Positions 25,370 to 35,318 of a stretch of DNA of 64,000 nucleotides are shown here, piece by piece. Below the pieces are notes generated by a model. The model had not been told where the DNA came from. It searched no databases and saw only the letters and a list, made by a program, of their open reading frames with translations. The number at the start of each line of letters is the position of its first letter. Position 1 is the stretch's first letter. The DNA comes from Photobacterium arenosum (GTDB taxonomy: Bacteria; Pseudomonadota; Gammaproteobacteria; Enterobacterales; Vibrionaceae). The position numbers and the translations under genes are program-made. The DNA is taken from the NCBI RefSeq assembly GCF_014841115.1, contig NZ_JACYTP010000018.1, forward strand, positions 1 through 64,000. The letters run 5' to 3'.

Positions 25370-26455
25370 GTGGTGAATCAGGTTCTGTTGTACTGCCGTC
25401 AGGGATTTGAAAACGAATGTGCCGGAGAGGTGCAGGATAAAGCCAATAAACTCGAATTGTTTGGCTTTCCGCGTGCGAAGAAAAATACCGGTTATGTACT
25501 GTTTGAATTTTATCAGGCAGGGGATGCTGATAAGTTCGTGCAACTACAGCCGTTTTCGGAACTGATTTTTGCCCGTCAGATGCTGGTAGTGACAGCACGT
25601 CTGGAAGATTTACCGACCGATGATCGTATCAGCCCTATTCTGGCTGAGGCGGAAGCATTGCCGCGTTGTGGCGATCTGCGGGTTGAAACCCCAGATACCA
25701 ACGAAGCCAAAGAACTGTTGAAGTTTTGTCGCAAGTTTACTGTGCCATTGCGCCAGGCATTTCGTAAGCAGGGGGCTTTGTACGCGAAAGATAACCCGAA
25801 GAAGCCGGTGCTGCACTTGTGCTTTACTGCACCGGGCTGCTGTTTTATCGGCTATTCCTACACCAATAACAATTCGCCATTTTTCATGGGAATCCCGCGG
25901 CTGAAGTTCCCGGCGGATGCCCCAAGCCGTTCTACGCTCAAGCTGGAAGAGGCATTTCATGTCTTTATTCCGCGCGAAGAGTGGGACGAACGACTGGCCT
26001 CTGGCATGTGGGGCGTGGATCTCGGGGCTTGCCCTGGGGGCTGGACCTATCAGCTGGTGAAGCGTTCCATGTTTGTGCATGCTATTGATAACGGGCAAAT
26101 GGCCCAGAGTCTGATGGATACGGGACAGGTGAAGCATCACATGGTGGATGGCTTTAAGTTTGAGCCGCCACGTAAGAATGTCACCTGGCTGGTGTGTGAC
26201 ATGGTTGAAAAGCCTGCCCGGGTCGCGCATTTGGTGGGGCAGTGGCTGATTAAAGGCTGGGCAAAAGAAACCATCTTCAACCTGAAACTGCCCATGAAAG
26301 GCCGTTATGAGGAAGTACTGCAGGATATTGAAAATCTGAAAGTCTTTCTGATTCAGAATGGCATGAAATTCCGCCTGCAGGCCAAACATCTGTACCATGA
26401 CCGTGAAGAAATCACGGTACATATCCAGAGTCTGGACAACCGTCATCCTCACTAA
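25370..26455 (+). CDS. rlmM: 23S rRNA 2'-O-ribose C2498 methyltransferase RlmM
   Basis: A 361-residue SAM-dependent methyltransferase acting on C2498 of 23S rRNA. An N-terminal RNA-binding THUMP-type part ([18 protein letters not shown]) is followed by the Rossmann-type domain. The SAM loop is [16 protein letters not shown], and further conserved segments are [29 protein letters not shown] and [15 protein letters not shown]. The start is GTG at 25370 or the adjacent GTG at 25373; family homology fits either. It is convergent with xni. Confidence 0.95.
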   Translation: MVNQVLLYCRQGFENECAGEVQDKANKLELFGFPRAKKNTGYVLFEFYQAGDADKFVQLQPFSELIFARQMLVVTARLEDLPTDDRISPILAEAEALPRCGDLRVETPDTNEAKELLKFCRKFTVPLRQAFRKQGALYAKDNPKKPVLHLCFTAPGCCFIGYSYTNNNSPFFMGIPRLKFPADAPSRSTLKLEEAFHVFIPREEWDERLASGMWGVDLGACPGGWTYQLVKRSMFVHAIDNGQMAQSLMDTGQVKHHMVDGFKFEPPRKNVTWLVCDMVEKPARVAHLVGQWLIKGWAKETIFNLKLPMKGRYEEVLQDIENLKVFLIQNGMKFRLQAKHLYHDREEITVHIQSLDNRHPH

Positions 26456-26466
26456 TTTGATCCGGT

Positions 26467-26494
26467 AGCTGGCGGGCTGCTCAGCCCGCCAGCT
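26467..26494. terminator. hairpin between convergent rlmM and xni
   Basis: AGCTGGCGGGCTG/CAGCCCGCCAGCT is a perfect 13-bp stem with a two-base loop. It includes the xni stop codon. No U tract follows, so I read it as a strong bidirectional hairpin of probable termination or mRNA-end role. Confidence 0.6.
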
Positions 26495-27254
26495 GAAATC
26501 GGATATCCTGCAAATTAAAGCCAAGCTCTAAATCGGTTTTCAGCCTGGCGACCGCTTTACTGGCTCTTGCGCTGTCTTTATTGGGTGTGATTTTCTTGCG
26601 CCATTTCTCCGGGAGATTGTCCGCGGACAAAATGCTGTCGAGATCCGGATAAAGTTGTAACAATTCACACGCTGCTTTAGGGCCGATTCCCGGTACGCCT
26701 GGAATTTTGCTTGAGCTGATCCCCGCCAGTCCCCAGTAATCGGGCAACTGCTCAGGACGGACCCCGAATTCTTTTGCAATGAACGGGCTGTCAAGCCACC
26801 GCTGCTGGAAGTAATCACGGATCATTACAGTCGGTCGCAGCAGCTGGCAGTAGCCTTTGTCGGTTGACACTATAGTGACCTTGCCGCCATGGTCTGCCAC
26901 TTTGAGCGCCAGGGTGGCAATCAGATCATCGGCTTCATCGCCGTCAGACAGCAGTGAGTCGACGCCCAGCGCCATGAAGTCATCCTGTATCTGATCCATC
27001 CCTGTCTGCAGTTCCGGCGGCATAGGTTTGCGCCCTTCTTTGTAATTGGGCAGCAACTCCGCCCGCCAGCCTCTGTCATCGCCATGATGGTCAAACACCG
27101 CCACGATATGGGTTGGCTGGCTGATAGCAATGATTTTACTCAGCGCCTGGCAGCACACCTTACTGGTGCTGGCGATATCGGGCTCGCCCGGCTGGGCGGC
27201 ATGCACACGGCGGATCAGGTTGAGGGCATCAATGACGACTAAGTGTATGGACAT
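26481..27254 (-). CDS. xni: flap endonuclease Xni (ExoIX)
   Basis: A 257-residue FEN-family nuclease related to the 5'-3' exonuclease domain of DNA polymerase I. Landmarks are VVIDALNLIRRVHA, DGDEADDLIATLALKV with its metal-binding acidic cluster, IVSTDKGYCQLL, and the helix-hairpin-helix GLAGISSSKIPGVPGIGPKAA. E. coli Xni lacks one acidic cluster of true FENs and has weak activity. The ATG at 27254 matches the family N-terminus (MSIHLVVIDALN); an upstream TTG in frame is unlikely. It follows ppnN on the same strand with a terminator between. Confidence 0.93.
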   Translation of the reverse strand: MSIHLVVIDALNLIRRVHAAQPGEPDIASTSKVCCQALSKIIAISQPTHIVAVFDHHGDDRGWRAELLPNYKEGRKPMPPELQTGMDQIQDDFMALGVDSLLSDGDEADDLIATLALKVADHGGKVTIVSTDKGYCQLLRPTVMIRDYFQQRWLDSPFIAKEFGVRPEQLPDYWGLAGISSSKIPGVPGIGPKAACELLQLYPDLDSILSADNLPEKWRKKITPNKDSARASKAVARLKTDLELGFNLQDIRFQLAG

Positions 27255-27269
27255 ATATATCAACAATAG

Positions 27270-27293
27270 TAAAACAGGGCCTGCTGGCCCTGT
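27270..27293 (-). terminator. terminator between ppnN and xni
   Basis: On the minus strand ACAGGGCC/GGCCCTGT with a four-base loop is followed by TTTTAC. It lies 21 bp after the ppnN stop and just before the xni start. The short U tract suggests partial read-through. Confidence 0.7.
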
Positions 27294-27313
27294 ATTCTAC
27301 GTTGCATGGCAAA

Positions 27314-28687
27314 TTATTTCACCATGTCGGGGTGAGTGAGGATCCGGTAGCAGGGAATATATTCGCTGCCCGGCAGTTTCATACGTCGCTGAGCGACGAA
27401 ATTTTTGAGCAGCTTATCCATGCGCTTCATCAGGGATGGATCGCCGTTGATCAGAAAGGGGCCATTGCGTTCAATTTCCTTGATCCCTTCTTCTTTGACG
27501 TTGCCGGCGACAATACCGGAAAAAGCACGGCGTAGATTCGCGGCAAGCTGTTCCGGCCGCTGGTTGAAGTGCAAATCCAGACTGCCCATGGCATCGTGGT
27601 TGGGTTCAAAGGGCAGTTGAAATTCCGGTGGGATTTTCAACGACCAGTTGTAACAATACGCGTCCCCGGTTTCCTGACGGTATTCTTTGGTTTGCGGCAT
27701 GGCCGCTTTCATGATGCGGGCCACTTTCGCCGGGTCATCAATGACTATCTGATAATGTTTGGTTGCTTCTGCACCTAAGGTATCGCGCACAAAGCTGTCC
27801 AGGGTGCGGAAATACGGCTCACTGCTTTTCGGACCGGTGAGCACCACAGGCAAAGGTTGATCCTGATTTTCCGGGTGCATCAGAATACCTATGATGTACA
27901 GCAGCTCTTCGGCGGTACCGGCTCCTCCGGGGAAGATAATGATGCCGTGACCCACACGGACAAAGGCTTCCAGCCGTTTTTCAATATCTGGCATGATCAC
28001 CAGTTCATTGACGATAGGGTTAGGTGGCTCGGCAGCAATGATGGACGGTTCGGTCAGGCCGATAAAACGGCTTTTACCGTATCTTTGCTGGGCATGGCCG
28101 ATGGCGGCCCCTTTCATTGGCCCTTCCATGGCACCGGGCCCGCAGCCGGTGCAGATATTCATCTCACGTAATCCTAACTGGTGGCCGACATCCCGGGTGT
28201 ATTGATATTCTTCCGGGTTAATGGAGTGCCCCCCCCAGCAGACCACGATATTGGGATCTTCCCTTGAGCGGACTGTCTGGGCGTTACGCAGAATACTGAA
28301 GATGAAATTGGTGATGTGTGGTGCACTGGTCAGGTTTAAATCGTTGCGCTGGTTAACGTGTACGTTGACGTAAATAATGTCCCTCAGCACGGCAAACAGG
28401 TGCTCCTGAATACCGCGAATAATTTTACCGTCGACAAAGGCGTGCTCGGGTGGGTCTTTGAGTTCGAGTTTTATCCCGCGTTCTCTTCTCAGTACATTGA
28501 TATCAAATGACTTATTGAGTTCCAGCAGTGCGTTGGAATCGTCACTGTTACTGCCTGAATTAAGTACAGCCAGTGAACAGTTGCGGTACAGGCGATACAG
28601 GTCGCTGGCCGCTGTGGCCTTCAGACTGTCAACTTCGAGCTGCGACAGCAGTGTCATCGCACCAACCGGACTGATGTGTGTAATCAT
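27314..28687 (-). CDS. ppnN: nucleotide 5'-monophosphate nucleosidase PpnN
   Basis: A 457-residue LOG/YgdH-family enzyme that splits purine and pyrimidine nucleoside monophosphates into base and ribose 5-phosphate. E. coli PpnN is regulated by (p)ppGpp. The Rossmann-like core contains [31 protein letters not shown] and the signature PGGAGTAEE at residues 253-261. It begins [20 protein letters not shown], matching the family. The ATG at 28687 has AGGGAGGT, so the longer open frame upstream is not used. Confidence 0.95.
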   Translation of the reverse strand: MITHISPVGAMTLLSQLEVDSLKATAASDLYRLYRNCSLAVLNSGSNSDDSNALLELNKSFDINVLRRERGIKLELKDPPEHAFVDGKIIRGIQEHLFAVLRDIIYVNVHVNQRNDLNLTSAPHITNFIFSILRNAQTVRSREDPNIVVCWGGHSINPEEYQYTRDVGHQLGLREMNICTGCGPGAMEGPMKGAAIGHAQQRYGKSRFIGLTEPSIIAAEPPNPIVNELVIMPDIEKRLEAFVRVGHGIIIFPGGAGTAEELLYIIGILMHPENQDQPLPVVLTGPKSSEPYFRTLDSFVRDTLGAEATKHYQIVIDDPAKVARIMKAAMPQTKEYRQETGDAYCYNWSLKIPPEFQLPFEPNHDAMGSLDLHFNQRPEQLAANLRRAFSGIVAGNVKEEGIKEIERNGPFLINGDPSLMKRMDKLLKNFVAQRRMKLPGSEYIPCYRILTHPDMVK

Positions 28688-28915
28688 GCTTACCTCCCTG
28701 GAGACGAATACAGAGGCTGATGCTTCTGTATGTAAGCGATTTTCCTGGCGGATAAAGGATCGACCGCGGATGGAAATAGCGGGCATTTTCCTGACCCGTA
28801 CTATTGAACATACACAGGGTTACAGGGTTTGACTAGGGCAGAAAGAAAAAAAAAGAGTTTGTGTAGCAGTGGGTTAGAGCCTGGATTTGCCAGCAGCTGA
28901 GTGAGTAATCAGTGA

Positions 28916-30472
28916 TTAAGCGATCCAAATCAGATGGTTGCGGCCAGCATGTTTCGCGCTGCTCAGAGCCTTTTGTCCCCGCTCGATCACCTTGCCCGGG
29001 GTATCTGTGTCATCAAAGAGCGTCGCGCCTATTGAGGCCGAAATGGTGACGTTCTTTTCCCTGAACCGGAAGGGGAGCTGCAAGATGGCTTCACGAATAC
29101 CGGACAGCCGTCGATGACGTTCATCTTCGGCGATATCAGGCAGGATAAGCATGAACTCGTCATTGCCGACCCGGGCGATAAAGTCGGTATCTCTGAGATG
29201 CTGGTGCACAGTACGGGCGATAATCTTCAGCACTTTGTCGCCAGCCTGGAAACCATAGTTGTCATTGAGATCCCCGAAATGATCGATATTGACAATGGCC
29301 AGGCACAGCGGGTGCTGATAGCGAATCCAGCGGCGGTATTCGTGCTCCAGCCGGTCATGAAAAGCCGCCCGGTTGTAAACACGGGTCAGCGGGTCAAGGA
29401 ATATCCGGCGTTGCAGATCTTCAATCTGGCGATGCTGGTTCTGCGTTTGCTGATAGAGGTGCTCGGCACGATTCTTGTGATAATGCAGTTGCTCCAGCAA
29501 CGCCTGTTCACGGTTTTCAAGCGAGCGCTGGCGCTCGACCAGTTGTCTGAGTGAGGTATCGAGCGAATGTGCGGCACCGCGCCAGCTTTCCAGGTTGGTG
29601 TACTGCTGCAGCGCGTGGTGGAAGCGGTCAGACAGTTGCCCAAGCTCGGCAGTCAGTTCAGAACGGTGCTTGTACAGCGCTTGCCCCTGATCGGCGGTCT
29701 GGCGCGTCGTTTGTTCCAGTGCTGCCAGATCGCCGCTGATGACATCAAGAAATTTTTGCGAATGGCGACGTTCGTGAATAAAGCTGTCCAGCGCCAACCG
29801 CAACACATCCAGGCATAGCTCGACCAGTGAAATGGGCTCGACACCGGCGAGCAATTGGTGCCGTATGGCCAGCAACTGGTCGCCGGATTCACCCTCGGCA
29901 TCCAGCTCTGTGATGATCTGTTGCAGCTCATTGCACAGCTTATGCTGTAAATCGTTGTCTTTTGAGCGTGATTCACGTTCGATGCTGACAGGCACAGTCA
30001 GGAGTTTCAGGGCGCGATCATACAGACCGAACAATTGGGTGATTTGCTGGTGGCTGTGGTGCAGTGAGTCAGGTGCCTGGGACAGAAGATCATGGATGTC
30101 GCGTTTTAGCTGAACCGGCAGGGCAGGGATGCGTTTCAGGCTTTCAGAGCTTTGCCGGATCAGATCAGACAGGCGTTCCATGGTTGAATGGGTTGAGGTT
30201 TGCCGGAGCAATAACCGTTCAACCTGGGCCAGATGCGGCACAATCTTACTGATATCTTTGTTTTGTTCCAGATCGGTACGCAGGGTATCAAGCCGTTTGT
30301 CCAGCTCGCTATCCAAACCTTTACAGGCAACAGACATACGGGCAATCAGGCGTTTTAGAATAACGATTTCACGACGCGATTTTAATGACACATCGCGGTA
30401 TGACAATTGAGCCTGATCCAAACGCAGCTTCAATTCACTCACATCAGAAGCTGCATTATATTTCGCAGTCAC
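28916..30472 (-). CDS. GGDEF-domain protein (probable diguanylate cyclase, GNDEF motif)
   Basis: A 518-residue cytoplasmic protein. Residues 1-350 are mostly helical and coiled-coil with no membrane segment. A GGDEF domain follows at 358-518: FLDPLTRVYNR, NIDHFGDLNDNYGFQAGD, and the active-site loop GNDEF at 436-440. An intact inhibitory-site motif RxxD (R427, D430) lies five residues before it. Diguanylate cyclases make the second messenger cyclic-di-GMP. The second Gly of the motif is Asn here, which may lower activity, but the metal-binding Asp and Glu are kept. The N-terminal part is a likely sensory or dimerisation module of unknown input. The next minus-strand gene upstream encodes a protein ending in a degenerate GGDEF-like domain. 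Confidence 0.88.
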   Translation of the reverse strand: MTAKYNAASDVSELKLRLDQAQLSYRDVSLKSRREIVILKRLIARMSVACKGLDSELDKRLDTLRTDLEQNKDISKIVPHLAQVERLLLRQTSTHSTMERLSDLIRQSSESLKRIPALPVQLKRDIHDLLSQAPDSLHHSHQQITQLFGLYDRALKLLTVPVSIERESRSKDNDLQHKLCNELQQIITELDAEGESGDQLLAIRHQLLAGVEPISLVELCLDVLRLALDSFIHERRHSQKFLDVISGDLAALEQTTRQTADQGQALYKHRSELTAELGQLSDRFHHALQQYTNLESWRGAAHSLDTSLRQLVERQRSLENREQALLEQLHYHKNRAEHLYQQTQNQHRQIEDLQRRIFLDPLTRVYNRAAFHDRLEHEYRRWIRYQHPLCLAIVNIDHFGDLNDNYGFQAGDKVLKIIARTVHQHLRDTDFIARVGNDEFMLILPDIAEDERHRRLSGIREAILQLPFRFREKNVTISASIGATLFDDTDTPGKVIERGQKALSSAKHAGRNHLIWIA

Positions 30473-30670
30473 GTCGACTAATAATTACCTTATCTAAACA
30501 TCCATTACACCCAGCGGCAGGCGCTGTGCAAGCTCGATGTTAGCAAAAATGTTCTGATGAGTTGAACATTATTAACGGCTTGTTTTCCCAGACACAAACG
30601 CTCGCGTGCTTTTTATGCTATTTCGTGATCTTTGTAGCTCTAAACAGCGGAAATACTGAGCGTTTTTTCC

Positions 30671-32950
30671 TCAGAGGTGCCGGCGCCAGTCATATTCCTG
30701 ATGGGAAGAGGTCTGCACCCTGACCAAACCTTTGTCCATCGCCAGTATGCAAGCGCGGCGGATATTCTCGCCGGCGAAACTGGCGGCCGGGGCTGCTTCG
30801 ATGGCACTCAGGTGCACCCATTGGCTGCCGGTTTCGGTTTTGCTTATCTGGCGGGCGGCATGGGTGGCCATCAGCAGAATGTCGATCAGTTCCTGATCAT
30901 TGATGGCGGTACAGGCCCGTGGCAGAAAAGGGTACTCGGCCATTCCTATGCGTACCCGGCTGTCGAGCTGCCTGTCGTTCATGAAAGTGTCCACCAGTTG
31001 TTTGATGGAATCTGCCAGCTGCTGAGGCGCACTTTCAAGGCGTGAGTTTGGCTCTATGTACAGGAACATGGCATCGGAAAAATGGTACAGGCGGGCCGGT
31101 TCGCAAATCTGGGCTTTGAGGTAATCACCAAACTGGCGCTCCAGCTCCAGTCCCTGCTGGTAGCCATGTTCAAGATAGACATGTTTGAGTAGCGGGACTT
31201 CAAACAGGGCAAAGCGTAACCGGTCGCTCAGGGGTTCGTTAATGATCTCCCCCAGGTGCCACTGCTCGAAATGCGCACTGCTCTGCTGCAGCGAGCTGGA
31301 GAGTCTGGCATTGAGCATTCTCAGGTTGCGCAGGCCACTGCGGGGGTGGGTGTAGAATTCATCCCGCAGCAGCGCCAGGCGCTCCCGCCAGCGGCATGCG
31401 GAGCGGTGACGATACCAGAGCACCAGCAGGGCCAGCAACAGGCCGATCAACAGTACTGTGGTGATGTTCTTTTGCTGATAAAGGGCTTTTTCCTGGGTGA
31501 ATTGCTGTCGTTCAAGTTCTTCTAACTGCAGCGCCCGCGCCATCATACGCTGTTGCTGGCGGAACACTTCGGCATTACTTTTCACCTGATTTTCCTGCAA
31601 AGAGGCATACAACTGCTCATAGCGGCGTTGGCTCAGCAGGGCGTTGTAATAGTCTTTCTGCTTCTCAAATGCGGCCGACAGGCTGATTTCTCCCTGCATT
31701 TGCAGAGCCGGCTGTGCTTTGGGCAAACGGCTCGCCGCCAGCAGTGCCGCCTGGATGGTCGAGATTGCCTGCGCGGTTTTATCTTCTGCCAGCTCAAGCT
31801 GTCCCTGGAGCAGCTGTGACTTGATCAGAGTGATTTCATCATCGCTCTCCTGCGCCAGCTGACGGGCATGGTGCAGGTATTGTTCAGTTTTCGGGTAGTT
31901 ATAGAGTTTGAGATAAACGCGGGCAATACTCAGGCGCAGCTTGGAGGAGCGGGTAGGTAAGCGCAACTGGTTTTCCTGATCTAAAGCATTGAAGTAATGC
32001 ACCAGCGCAAGGTTATACCGGCCCTGCTGTTCGTAAATATTGGCTATCAGGGCCAGAGTGCGGGCCAAGGGGATGGTGCGATTGAAGTGCTCGAAAAACT
32101 CTCCTGCCTGCGTCGCGTGTTCCAGTGCCTTGTCAAAGACTTTGCGCTCTTCGTAAAGCGTGGCCAGTTCCAGGTTGGCGATCGCCATTTTGCCGTGATC
32201 GTCTTTTTCCTGCGCCAGCCAGTAGCCGCTCAGCAAACGATCCAGCGCCAGATCATAGTGCTGGTGCCGTAAATAATGCATCCCGTGATTAAGCAGGAAG
32301 TTGATTTCTTCTTTACTATCATCAAGCTCAGACAGGTCACGCTTGGCACGGATATACATTTTCTCTGCCTGTCTTTCATCGCCAAGGGTGGATTCCATAT
32401 CGGCACGGAGCATCAGCAACTGATACTGCAGAATCTTGATTTGTTCGCTGCGTTGCAGTTTCTCATCACCGGCGATGACCTGATCGATTTTATCCAGTCG
32501 AGCCGCCGCTGAGGAGGCCTCGCCCATCCCGTGCCATAGAATATTGGCATGAATGAGCTGGGTTTCGAGCAGCGTATAGCTGAACGCGTTTTCAATCGCC
32601 AGTGCTTCGGCTTCGTTGATGGTGTGAATGGCGTCGCTTTGCGCATTTAACAAAGACTGCGCTCTGGCTTTTATTTGCAGCGCATTGATGGTGCTCAGCG
32701 GGGTGCGGATAGAATGGTCAGTTTCTTCATTAACATGGACGCGAGAGCTGTCGACAGGCACACTGAGGCGACGTTGGTTCAGGTAGCGTTCGGTGATCTC
32801 CAGTGCTTTTTCCGGGCTGGTTTCCAACAGGAGATCGGCATCGGCCAGAATAGGGGTGGCATAAATCTTCGCCTGAGCCGGCAGGGCGGTGAGAAACAAA
32901 AGCAGGATGCTGAAGAGCCAGTAACGACAGTTCATAGCGCACTTATCCAT
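30671..32950 (-). CDS. TPR-repeat membrane protein with degenerate GGDEF-like C-terminus
   Basis: A 759-residue protein. A signal peptide (hydrophobic core about residues 11-24, ALPAQA cleavage region) leads into a long TPR solenoid at about 90-450 (for example ANLELATLYEERKVFDKALEHA and ALIANIYEQQGRYNLALVHYFNAL). A coiled-coil then precedes one transmembrane helix at about 497-513. The cytoplasmic end reads like an eroded GGDEF domain: HPRSGLRNLRMLNARL for the DxLTGLxNRR region, FSDAM at 624-628 where GGDEF should be, and RVRIGMAEYPFL for the SIGIA strand. It cannot be an active cyclase. It is probably a periplasm-sensing protein. The start is ATG 32950 or 32935. Confidence 0.8.
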   Translation of the reverse strand: MDKCAMNCRYWLFSILLLFLTALPAQAKIYATPILADADLLLETSPEKALEITERYLNQRRLSVPVDSSRVHVNEETDHSIRTPLSTINALQIKARAQSLLNAQSDAIHTINEAEALAIENAFSYTLLETQLIHANILWHGMGEASSAAARLDKIDQVIAGDEKLQRSEQIKILQYQLLMLRADMESTLGDERQAEKMYIRAKRDLSELDDSKEEINFLLNHGMHYLRHQHYDLALDRLLSGYWLAQEKDDHGKMAIANLELATLYEERKVFDKALEHATQAGEFFEHFNRTIPLARTLALIANIYEQQGRYNLALVHYFNALDQENQLRLPTRSSKLRLSIARVYLKLYNYPKTEQYLHHARQLAQESDDEITLIKSQLLQGQLELAEDKTAQAISTIQAALLAASRLPKAQPALQMQGEISLSAAFEKQKDYYNALLSQRRYEQLYASLQENQVKSNAEVFRQQQRMMARALQLEELERQQFTQEKALYQQKNITTVLLIGLLLALLVLWYRHRSACRWRERLALLRDEFYTHPRSGLRNLRMLNARLSSSLQQSSAHFEQWHLGEIINEPLSDRLRFALFEVPLLKHVYLEHGYQQGLELERQFGDYLKAQICEPARLYHFSDAMFLYIEPNSRLESAPQQLADSIKQLVDTFMNDRQLDSRVRIGMAEYPFLPRACTAINDQELIDILLMATHAARQISKTETGSQWVHLSAIEAAPAASFAGENIRRACILAMDKGLVRVQTSSHQEYDWRRHL

Positions 32951-32985
32951 CAGGAAACACGGCCCTCATATTACTGGCTCAGGAC

Positions 32986-33024
32986 GTCAAGTCCAGCAAA
33001 GTAAAGCGATTTGCCGGACTTGAC
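32986..33024. repeat. imperfect 15-bp inverted repeat
   Basis: GTCAAGTCCAGCAAA and TTTGCCGGACTTGAC pair with one mismatch across a 9-base loop. It lies downstream of queF and upstream of the TPR gene, both on the minus strand. No U tract is seen. It could end the queF transcript or belong to a dispersed repeat family. Confidence 0.55.
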
Positions 33025-33042
33025 TGTTAAGCGGGCGAGCCT

Positions 33043-33888
33043 TTACTGGCGTGCCATGCGATCGTTGTTGCTTGGCGTCTTGCCCTGATTGGTGCGGTAA
33101 GGGTTAATATCCAGACCGCCACGGCGGGTGTAGCGGGCGTAAACAGTCAGTCGCTCCGGCTGGCAAAAACGCATCAGATCCATGAAGATCCGCTCAACAC
33201 ATTGTTCGTGGAACTCATTGTGATTGCGGAAAGACACCAGGTAGCGCAGCAGTTTTTCACGATCTATCCGCTTGCCTTTATAGGCAATTCGCACGCTGCC
33301 CCAGTCTGGCTGGCTGGTGATCAGGCAATTAGATTTCAGCAGATGGCTGTGCAGCACTTCCTCTACTTCCTCACCACTGGCGGCATTGTTCAGCAGCTCA
33401 GGTTCAAAGTCGAAACTGGTAATCTCAATATCCTGCTCATCAATGCATTCACCGGCAAAATCCACGATAGGCTGATCGGTAAAGTCACTCAGCGGCTGGA
33501 TAGTCACGTCCACATCCATCCCGGCGCAGGCGGATAAATCTTTCTGCAGAATATCTGCCACTTCCTGCCAGCTGCCGAAACGGGTATTGTTCAGGCTGTT
33601 CAGGAAGAGTTTGAAAGACTTGGATTCAATCAGATTAGGGCTGCTGGCGGGCAGACGCACTTCACCGATAGCCACCTGAGGCAGTCCTTTGCTGTTGAGC
33701 CAGGACAACTCGTACAGGGTCCAGATGTCATACCCGGTGAATGGCAGGTCGTCGCTCAGCGACAGATCATCACGATTTAGCTTACGCGGCACGGCCTGCA
33801 GCAGAGTGGGATCGTACTGATCTTTGTATTCGCTTTTTTGGCCAAGAGTTAAACCGGCTAGTTCTTTCGCGTCTTTGTATTTGCTCAT
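33043..33888 (-). CDS. queF: NADPH-dependent 7-cyano-7-deazaguanine reductase QueF
   Basis: A 281-residue two-domain QueF of the E. coli type. It reduces preQ0 to preQ1 with NADPH in queuosine synthesis. The substrate/NADPH motif ESKSFKLF is at residues 88-95. The catalytic Cys188 lies in [12 protein letters not shown], with the conserved Asp195. The C-terminal [14 protein letters not shown] is typical. The ATG at 33888 ([17 protein letters not shown]) matches the family and has AGGAC upstream. It is divergent from syd, as in E. coli. Confidence 0.96.
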   Translation of the reverse strand: MSKYKDAKELAGLTLGQKSEYKDQYDPTLLQAVPRKLNRDDLSLSDDLPFTGYDIWTLYELSWLNSKGLPQVAIGEVRLPASSPNLIESKSFKLFLNSLNNTRFGSWQEVADILQKDLSACAGMDVDVTIQPLSDFTDQPIVDFAGECIDEQDIEITSFDFEPELLNNAASGEEVEEVLHSHLLKSNCLITSQPDWGSVRIAYKGKRIDREKLLRYLVSFRNHNEFHEQCVERIFMDLMRFCQPERLTVYARYTRRGGLDINPYRTNQGKTPSNNDRMARQ

Positions 33889-33955
33889 ATTGTCCTGGAC
33901 ACACACACTTGGATTAGAATAGGCAAAGTTTACTGAATCTTGCTTGAGGTTGCGA

Positions 33956-34510
33956 ATGAATCATCCTGTAACGGCCGCATTGGCTGAATTTTCTTCCCGT
34001 TTTATTAAAGTGTGGCACGATGAGCGCGCCTGTCTGCCCTGCAGCAGCGATCTGATTGGCCTCACATCTCCTTGTATTGAAACGGATAATGGCGATACCG
34101 TGAGCTGGCAGCCGGTCGCGCGTGAGCCTGCTGGCCGTTTTGATGCGGTTGAGACAGGCATTGAACTTCGTCTGCATCCGGATATTACGGCGTTTTACGG
34201 CAGCTTTTTCAGTGGCGATATGGCGGCCCGTTTCAAGGCGCTGGAATTTGACTTGCTGCAGGTGTTTAGTGAGTCGGATCATCAACGGCTGCAGGAAAAC
34301 ATCCTGGGTCACCTGGTGACTCAGCGCCGGCTGAAGCTCAAGCCGACTGTCTTTATCGGGGTGATGGATGCAGAAGATCAGGTAATTGCTATCTGTAATC
34401 TGACCGGTAACGTTATTCTCGAGACGCTGGGCAAATCCGACCGGGAGGTGCTGGCGTACGATGTCGAGACTTTTATCCGCCAGCTTGAGCCCGTTGTGAA
34501 GGTGAGTTAA
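33956..34510 (+). CDS. syd: SecY-interacting protein Syd
   Basis: A 184-residue protein matching Syd: [24 protein letters not shown], then [22 protein letters not shown] and [17 protein letters not shown]. Syd binds SecY at the cytoplasmic face and is proposed to check the state of the translocon. The ATG at 33956 has TTGAGG upstream and matches the family; an in-frame earlier start would add four residues. It lies 3 bp from the zinc-ribbon gene, so probably cotranscribed. queF-syd-csrB-yqcC order is shared with E. coli. Confidence 0.94.
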   Translation: MNHPVTAALAEFSSRFIKVWHDERACLPCSSDLIGLTSPCIETDNGDTVSWQPVAREPAGRFDAVETGIELRLHPDITAFYGSFFSGDMAARFKALEFDLLQVFSESDHQRLQENILGHLVTQRRLKLKPTVFIGVMDAEDQVIAICNLTGNVILETLGKSDREVLAYDVETFIRQLEPVVKVS

Positions 34511-34513
34511 GCC

Positions 34514-35284
34514 ATGTATGTCGTTGAGCTACAGTTTGAATGCTTTGACAACACCACTGTCGCTGCGGTGGAGCAGGCGATCAATGGCCTGATGGATGCG
34601 CTGCGCTATAACGGCCAGGTGCTGGGGCGGGAGTTCCCTGTCGTGATGGATGAAGCCGTGTTTAAAGTGCGGGCTGTCTGTCCGGAGAAAACCAGCCTGC
34701 ACAGCCAGTTTCACAGTCCGCAGGTCAAAGCGGGTATCAACCGACTGACACAAGCCAGTTTGCTGGCCCCGAAAATTAAAGTCTTGGGGCGTGATATCAA
34801 TTCGGAAGCGACGGCCGAAGAAGCACCGGGCTGGCAGGTGCTGTATACCACTTATGTGCACACCTGCTCCCCGCTGCGCAGCGGCGACAGCTTATTGCCT
34901 ATCCCTTTGTACCGGATACCGGCAACCTTTAACGGTGATCATAAAGCCTTGGTCAAATGGCAGACCGAATGGCAAGCCTGTGATGAAATTCAGATGGCCG
35001 GAGGCTGTAAAGCTGAACATGCGGCCCTGCATGAAATCCGCGATGCCGACAGTGATTTGTTCCGCCGTGGCTGGGATTTACGCGGCAGAATTGAATTTCT
35101 GACCAAAGTGCCCACCTATTATTATCAGTACCGGGTGGGTGGGGTCAGTCTGGTCGATGAGGCTGATCGTCCTTGCCCTAAATGCGGACAAGCCTGGCGG
35201 GTGGATGAGCCGATCCACGGTATTTTCCATTTCAAATGCGATCCGTGCCGGCTGGTGTCCAACCTGTCCTGGGATTATCAGTAG
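34514..35284 (+). CDS. zinc-ribbon protein, DUF2310 type
   Basis: A 256-residue protein with a C-terminal zinc ribbon: Cys221 and Cys224 (RPCPKCGQAW) with Cys242 and Cys245 (FKCDPCRLVSN). The larger N-terminal domain contains YTTYVHTCSPLRSGD and YRVGGVSL. This corresponds to DUF2310 proteins, described as zinc-ribbon-containing and possibly nucleic-acid binding; no function is established. It starts 3 bp after syd. A 16-bp perfect hairpin lies just downstream. Confidence 0.87.
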   Translation: MYVVELQFECFDNTTVAAVEQAINGLMDALRYNGQVLGREFPVVMDEAVFKVRAVCPEKTSLHSQFHSPQVKAGINRLTQASLLAPKIKVLGRDINSEATAEEAPGWQVLYTTYVHTCSPLRSGDSLLPIPLYRIPATFNGDHKALVKWQTEWQACDEIQMAGGCKAEHAALHEIRDADSDLFRRGWDLRGRIEFLTKVPTYYYQYRVGGVSLVDEADRPCPKCGQAWRVDEPIHGIFHFKCDPCRLVSNLSWDYQ

Positions 35285-35318
35285 CTCAACCCCCGTTGGT
35301 CGGCATGCGCCGTTCGAC

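Noticed and set aside
28688..28786. N-terminal extension of ppnN by 33 codons
   Set aside because: The family starts at MITHISP, with AGGGAGGT directly before that ATG.
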